From: Antedon mediterranea
Lineage: Eukaryota > Echinodermata > Crinoidea > Comatulida > Antedonidae
Reading direction: 5' to 3'
Length of the DNA: 64,000 nt
Assembly (NCBI RefSeq): GCF_964355755.1
Contig: NC_092670.1
Coordinates: forward strand, 25,221,795-25,285,794
Shown: positions 58,926-64,000 of the stretch, piece by piece
How positions within the stretch are numbered: position 1 is the first letter of the stretch
How the letters are laid out: the number at the start of each line of letters is the position of its first letter
The notes under the pieces: model-generated
Seen by the model: the letters and a program-made list of their open reading frames with translations, nothing else
What the model was told of the DNA's origin: nothing
Database searches by the model: none
Position numbers and translations under genes: made by a program

Positions 58926-59697
58926 CTAAGGTCGTGTTTATACAACACCCTAAATTTGAACACGGCTTTAATTTTTAGCATGTTGTTCGGACCGAGGTCA
59001 ACCCACCTTAACGTTTGCTGTTATACTAGAAATCACGATACCGTGTTGTACCGGAAGTTTCATCAACATGCAGTGCATGCTAGGATAAAAGGTCAAATCG
59101 TTGATCGCGCTTGAATTGGCTGAGTTGTCAACAATCATCGTCGCCTCCTCGCTGTCCGATGTATTCGCGCGGTTTTTACCATTTTCATTATTGTATTTGT
59201 TCACGTTTGCATTGTTGCTTATTTTGTTCTCGGTTCATTTAAATTAATAAAAGTTATTTTAAGGGTTTCATTGTTTCATCTATACACTATGGAAGAAGAT
59301 GCCATTTTTGCGATGTTATTTTTTATTCTGTTTGGAGTGGGAAACGATAGAGAGGCCTACTACCACTACGAGTTGGCCCCACTAGGCTAGGCGTAAGACG
59401 TGGTAGGAGGATGATTGCTGGCAGCGAAGCAGCAATAAATGGGCCCAATCTTGTTAGCAATGTCGCATGACATGATTGATATTACGACCTGTTTTAACGA
59501 GAGGTCAAAATATACCCTGAGGACACTTCCAACACGGTAACGGCGACCGGGAATCCACCAAATTTTAGGATTCAGCCAAGTAGCCTTTTTTGCAATTAAA
59601 ATCTCATTACACGGAATCTCTTTGTTGTTATACAACACACTTTTCGTAGGCGTGTAGAATATGCGTGTAATAGCGTGTTGTATAAACGCGCCCTAAG
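58926..59697. mobile_element. 772-bp inverted-repeat element after the mosaic-protein gene
   Basis: Left end TAAGGTCGTGTTTATACAAC, right end GTTGTATAAACGCGCCCTAA; ends are imperfect inverted repeats of about 24 bp. The interior is GC-richer than the flanks. It starts 42 bp after the stop codon and so probably lies in the 3' UTR. Confidence 0.75.
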
Positions 59698-59798
59698 ACT
59701 AAGCCTAAGCAATCAGTGGTTGGTGTTATGGTTTGGTGTAGTATTATTTCCAAAGCTGTGTTCACACTAAGCACAAATTCTTGTTCAAAATGTGTGTA

Positions 59799-59953
59799 AT
59801 GTGTCTCTGTCTACACTATCAAACATTATGTGACAAAAAAAAATGTTATGTGCCCATATATGGACATGGTGATGTTATACCTGTATATTAGTTCCATTCT
59901 TGAGTACATCACTGTTTTTTGGGGGAAAATAGTTTGATAGTGTAGACAGAGCT
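59799..59953. mobile_element. short MITE downstream of the mosaic-protein gene
   Basis: CTCTGTCTACACTATCAAAC and GTTTGATAGTGTAGACAGAG are exact inverted ends about 150 bp apart. A weaker outer pair (GTTCACACTAAGC / CTCAGTGTGAAC) encloses it. Confidence 0.85.
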
Positions 59954-60364
59954 TAGAAAAGAACTGTCCACACTAACTAATTCAGAATTTCATACAAGAT
60001 GTATGTAGTGAAGTGGAAAGTCTCCCTAAGTTTTCTCTGGCTCAGTGTGAACAGAGAGATACATACCAACACTAACATTCGTGTTTTTTCCAGTTCATTA
60101 ACATTTATTTTTATTCTTAAATTTTCAGAAAATGGAAATTGTCTGCTAATACGTCAGTACTACTATTCTGTATCTGTTGACCTCTGACATGCACTTTGAC
60201 ATATATTTAGCTTAGGTTTTTGTTCTAGTTTCTTTTATTGAACTCAACAACTGAGATTGGCTGTAGTACTCAGTAGTTATCATTACTTAAGAATTGTTAA
60301 TACTTTTCACTATGCTGTTTAATTTGTACTAATAATTGTCTGAAATTGTAAAGTACATAATGAT

Positions 60365-60370
60365 AATAAA
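60365..60370 (+). terminator. candidate polyadenylation signal of the mosaic-protein gene
   Basis: AATAAA about 1.5 kb after the stop codon, downstream of the two inverted-repeat elements, followed by TTTGATGTTGG. An earlier AATAAA near 59244 lies inside the 772-bp element. Confidence 0.3.
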
Positions 60371-62447
60371 AAGAAAATGCAATGGACATAAAGATGGTTG
60401 TTACTTTGATGTTGGCTATACTTTATATAATATAATGGTGATACAGATGATGGTGTTATGGGCGGAATAACAGATTTATTAATTATTGTCCGATTGTTGC
60501 GTTTCCTCGAGTCATACTATAGACACAAGCTGTTTGTACCCTTTTATAACATGGCAAAACACACACTGCATACATACTATAGTAGTCTGGGTTCCAGACG
60601 GAGTTTTGTCTTAATATTAGTAAAAAGATTAATATTTTGGCACATATGGCGTTTCATACGTATACTACTTGATTTTGGATACTCCGTCTGGGGAAACACG
60701 CACAAGTCACGTGGTTTGACACCAAGAATTCTTGGTGCATACGATTATCCGGTTGACTAGTTTCAGCTGCATGCGATTGGCTACTCACTCGTATACCGTT
60801 TTAATATTCATATTTCAGAATTTCAAAGACTCAACAACTAAGATGATGCGCATGCGCTATGTTACGTTTAGACAACGTGTACTTGGGTACATTTATGAAA
60901 GTTTCTGAAGGCTAGACATAATTTTATATGCCTAGTAGTCTGGTAAACATTAGATGGGATTTTTCCCAAGAACATGAAAACTCGTGATATGATAGGCTAG
61001 CTTCTCCGCAAATCAAACATTGAATGGATCATTTATTACGCGGAGATAATTTTGATTTAATTCCCACCCAGACCCTGTCCTGTTCTGTGTGGTGGTGTAG
61101 CCCTGTTGTTGTGTGCCGCCGGTGGTGGTATGTAGGCCTACTTTATTGGCGTTTTATTTGGCAGGTCATACGTGCGAATTGAGTAGGACCTACGAAAGAG
61201 GCCTAGGCCAAGGACTAAACAATTAATAAACAAAACAACTTGGCATTACGATTTTATATTTCAACAGTCTCGATCGTACATTCAGCACTGTACGTACTCG
61301 ATCTTTTTCATTTTGAAACAAAATGATCATTGGTTGATTCGAAATCCATATTTACATACCGCCCGCCCCATATAGCCAAATACGGTATGATCAACTACGT
61401 CATTTTTATCGGATGTTTGCGGTCTGCAAATCGATTTCTATACGTGTTTCACAAGTCTGTATTTTCAGACAAAAATCGCGGTCGAAATAAAAACAAATAA
61501 ATAAAAAAAAAAAGATAATACAGACTTGGGGCAAGTCTAATACTATAGTTGTGCATGGCTTGAAATTTCATATACTGTACCAGTATCTTTTTAGCTGATG
61601 GGTTGGATTTGCATTACGGTACACTTTTTTACACAACTAATAATGAAGCAGCACATATATTTATATTAACTTTATCATACATACCGGTATGTACACTTCT
61701 AGTAATGACTTGTAAAAAGTGTCCAAGGAACAACAGAAAAAAAACCTCAATAAACATTCATTGTTGCAGTTATTTTTATTTCAAGTAAATTCATAAATCA
61801 GATGTTAATATACCTGATCTTTAGTCTGTAAATTCAGATTGTAGCGTTACCTAAAATAATAAATTCCCTTATTGCAAATTAATAATAAAATAAATTGATA
61901 TGTAGTAGTATCATAATTAGAACACAGATTGGATCGGCAAATTTAAATGGCAGTAGTAAATTCTAACATATTAATGTGATTACTCCATTTCTTTAATGTG
62001 TGGGTCTGTACCAGGAAACGATGACATGCTACATTATTTCATAATTAACAGCATTAAAAATAAACCATATTCTTTCATAAGCTCAAATTCATTATTTGGT
62101 AAATTGATTAAAATCCAGCACATTCATAAACAAACTAATTACAAAACAGTTTACAAAAACTACCTTACATTACAAGCACATTGATTATACAGTACAAATT
62201 ATTAAGTCCCGATATTTCAAAATCAATTTAAGCGGTAAATCATTTATAAAATACATCAAAGGAAATTACTTTTTGGTTATTGAATCATCTACTCATCATA
62301 TTGTAAAGTGATCAATTAAGTCCTCCTGCACTTAACATTAAAGTTTTAGTGCAGTAATTACTTCAATAAAGTGTTTATTTTACTGTTGCACTTATTGATG
62401 TTGTTGGTTATCAAGTTGGCAATCTTTTCAGTACTTGCACAAATATA
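60371..62447. other. downstream non-coding interval
   Basis: No supported gene. A small inverted repeat (CCAGACGGAGT near 60596, ACTCCGTCTGG near 60680) is present, and the rest is AT-rich or TAGGCCTA-type sequence. ORFs here are short and without motif. Confidence 0.5.
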
Positions 62448-62748
62448 TACCGTATTTATTCAAATAAATGCCACCCCGCATCAAATAAACATCCCGGGGA
62501 CGAATTTTTTTCTCTCAAATAAACGCCCCACCACATGCACACAGTATTGTATTGTAACACATTTATATTTGTAGTAGAATTCATTGACTTAATACATGAT
62601 CTACAATTGACCAAGGTATTTTGATATTCTGTTTCTATTTTTTCATATTTAGGGAGAATTTATTTGATTATACATACTACCATAGTAATAAAAATAAACG
62701 CCTCCCTCCAATAAATGCCCTATGGTGTTTATTTGAATAATTATGGTA
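62448..62748. mobile_element. MITE with TACCGTATTTATTCAAATAA ends
   Basis: 301 bp between TACCGTATTTATTCAAATAA and TTATTTGAATAATTATGGTA. Tandem AATAAACGCC/AATAAATGCC words fill both halves. Confidence 0.8.
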
Positions 62749-63017
62749 CTCTTATTAGTGGTTTATAAAATAAACGCAATGCGATTAGGATTTGTTTCCA
62801 CATCAAAGTTCACATATAAGTATGCGCCGCACTGCTTACATATTTTTTTATAACCTCCTGCGCCCCCAACTTATTGATTCCTAAATTCTAGCTTCTTAGC
62901 ACACCATCTTGCTTTTCATAGCACATTGCAACCTAATCATGAGTTTTTTAAATAATTATTTAGCTCTGTATAAATGGTCCTGACCTTTTCAATGGCTTTA
63001 AAATTTTAATTTCTTAA

Positions 63018-63339
63018 AGATGTATTGTCCCCCTGAAAAAATAATTCTTACAAATTTTTGGTTCAATTCCATTTTAATGTAACAAATGGTTATCCACTTT
63101 GACCAAAAATTGGATGGGAAAAAAAATGTATTTTCCTGAAAAAATGTAATTTAAAGCAAAAAATGGTCAAATTGGCTGCCAGCCAATGGATTTTTGGTTG
63201 AATTTAACCATTTATTTTGTCATTTTATTAGTGAAAACATTATTTTTTATGGAAGTGATTAACTTTATTAAAACTACAAAATAACATATTCATTCAAGTC
63301 TGATTTAATTAATCTTCATTTTTGGGGGACAATACATCT
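63018..63339. mobile_element. 322-bp TTAA-flanked MITE, same ends as the intron-8 element
   Basis: AGATGTATTGTCCCCCTGAA at the left and TTGGGGGACAATACATCT at the right, with TTAA directly outside both (63014-63017, 63340-63343). The interior is AT-rich with many AAAAAATG words and no ORF. Confidence 0.88.
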
Positions 63340-63540
63340 TTAATTCCAAGGGTGTATAAGATAGTTTTTGCATTATTAAAATAATTTCCTTGGATATATA
63401 AAATCTAAACCAGTTTGAAATTGAATTAGAAATTCAGCAAGCAATATTTTTGTGCGGCAGCCATTTAGTCAAACTTATAAAATCATTTATAATAATATAG
63501 TGAAGGAAACTTAATAAAATGGAAAACATTTAGAACTAGA

Positions 63541-64000
63541 AAGCCACTTCGAGAGTGCATACCTCCGCCTAGTGTAAAATTCTCCTACATAAGATTTCTC
63601 CGGGAAAATATAATATTTGTGTGTGTTTTAATGCTGTTTGTTATTTAGGCTAATTTCACTACAAGCATGTGTATGGTGTAATGGTATGTAACAAGCCTTT
63701 CAATTAACAATAGCTTTATTGACTAACAATAGAACAGCAACACAAAAATCAAACGAGGGAATTTGAAAGTAAATAGGATTTTTAAACTACTCGTATAAAA
63801 AAAGGTGCACATTAAATCAAATTATGTTTTAAAATTAGAAATCACAAATTATAACTTTTGTCTCTTGTACAAAAATGAATTTTTTTGGATAAGTAGTTCT
63901 CGAGAAAATGCAATTTCAGTTTACATGTTACTTTAAGACTGCTCGCCGGCTTTTAAAAAATTCTGTCCTATCTTTTAACACTAGCAGGTCTGAAAAGTAT
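63541..64000 (-). repeat. second copy of the ACCTCCGCC element, cut by the window end
   Basis: Reverse complement of about 22200-22722: AGAAAGCCAC, CATACCTCCGCCTA, TTCTCCTACATAAGATTTCT, AATTATGTTTTAAAATTA, TTCTCGAGAAAATGCAATTT and AACACTAGCAGGTCT all recur in inverse order. Confidence 0.85.

Overview
The window is animal nuclear DNA: AT-rich, with many short GT-AG introns, long introns packed with SINEs and inverted-repeat elements, and several minisatellites. Frequent TAGGCCTA/GGCCTAGG runs and the mix of repeats suggest an echinoderm or related marine deuterostome. That placement is an inference; nothing in the window names the species.

Four host genes can be assembled by reading splice sites and codon phase. 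(1) 1-670 (+) is the 3' part of an IQ-motif protein gene; a 6.8 kb DNA transposon (820-7656) sits just downstream, in its last intron or 3' region. (2) 9218-12173 (-) is a complete 8-exon gene for a 394-residue coiled-coil protein I do not recognise. (3) 12890-24306 (+) is a complete 16-exon NPLOC4 (NPL4, the ubiquitin-binding p97/VCP cofactor), divergent from gene 2 across a 716 bp shared promoter interval. (4) 28679-58884 (+) is a 52-exon gene for a secreted 2346-residue mosaic protein: signal peptide, short EMI-like piece, EGF, mucin-type WxxW domain, then two copies of a twenty-exon block, then three more six-cysteine modules. Exon sums for genes 2, 3 and 4 (1185, 1884 and 7041 nt) are all multiples of three, which supports the models.

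The main discovery is gene 4. Exons 8-27 and 28-47 match one for one in order, splice phase and mostly length, so about half the protein arose by an internal twenty-exon duplication. Each block has five six-cysteine pacifastin/VWC-like modules and six thyroglobulin type-1 repeats. One exon of copy A (47199-47735) has expanded into an array of 14-residue units carrying 23 N-glycosylation sequons.

The second is the transposon at 820-7656: inverted arms of roughly 0.85 kb and a four-exon gene of 1181 codons (one internal TGA) whose product joins Cys/His clusters, a DDE-like central region, a C2H2 finger and a SAP-like tail. I cannot place it in a named superfamily.

Other structure: ~1.2-1.4 kb inverted arms (29153-32299) enclosing exons 2-3 of gene 4; a 5.76 kb TTAA-flanked element (33968-39723) filling intron 8, with a ubiquitin-protease-like ORF and a SINE whose empty site survives in a neighbouring duplicate; a 5S rRNA-derived repeat; several tRNA-derived SINEs; and minisatellites of 23, 25, 37 and 53 bp. 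No CRISPR, prokaryotic operon or intact tRNA/rRNA gene was seen.
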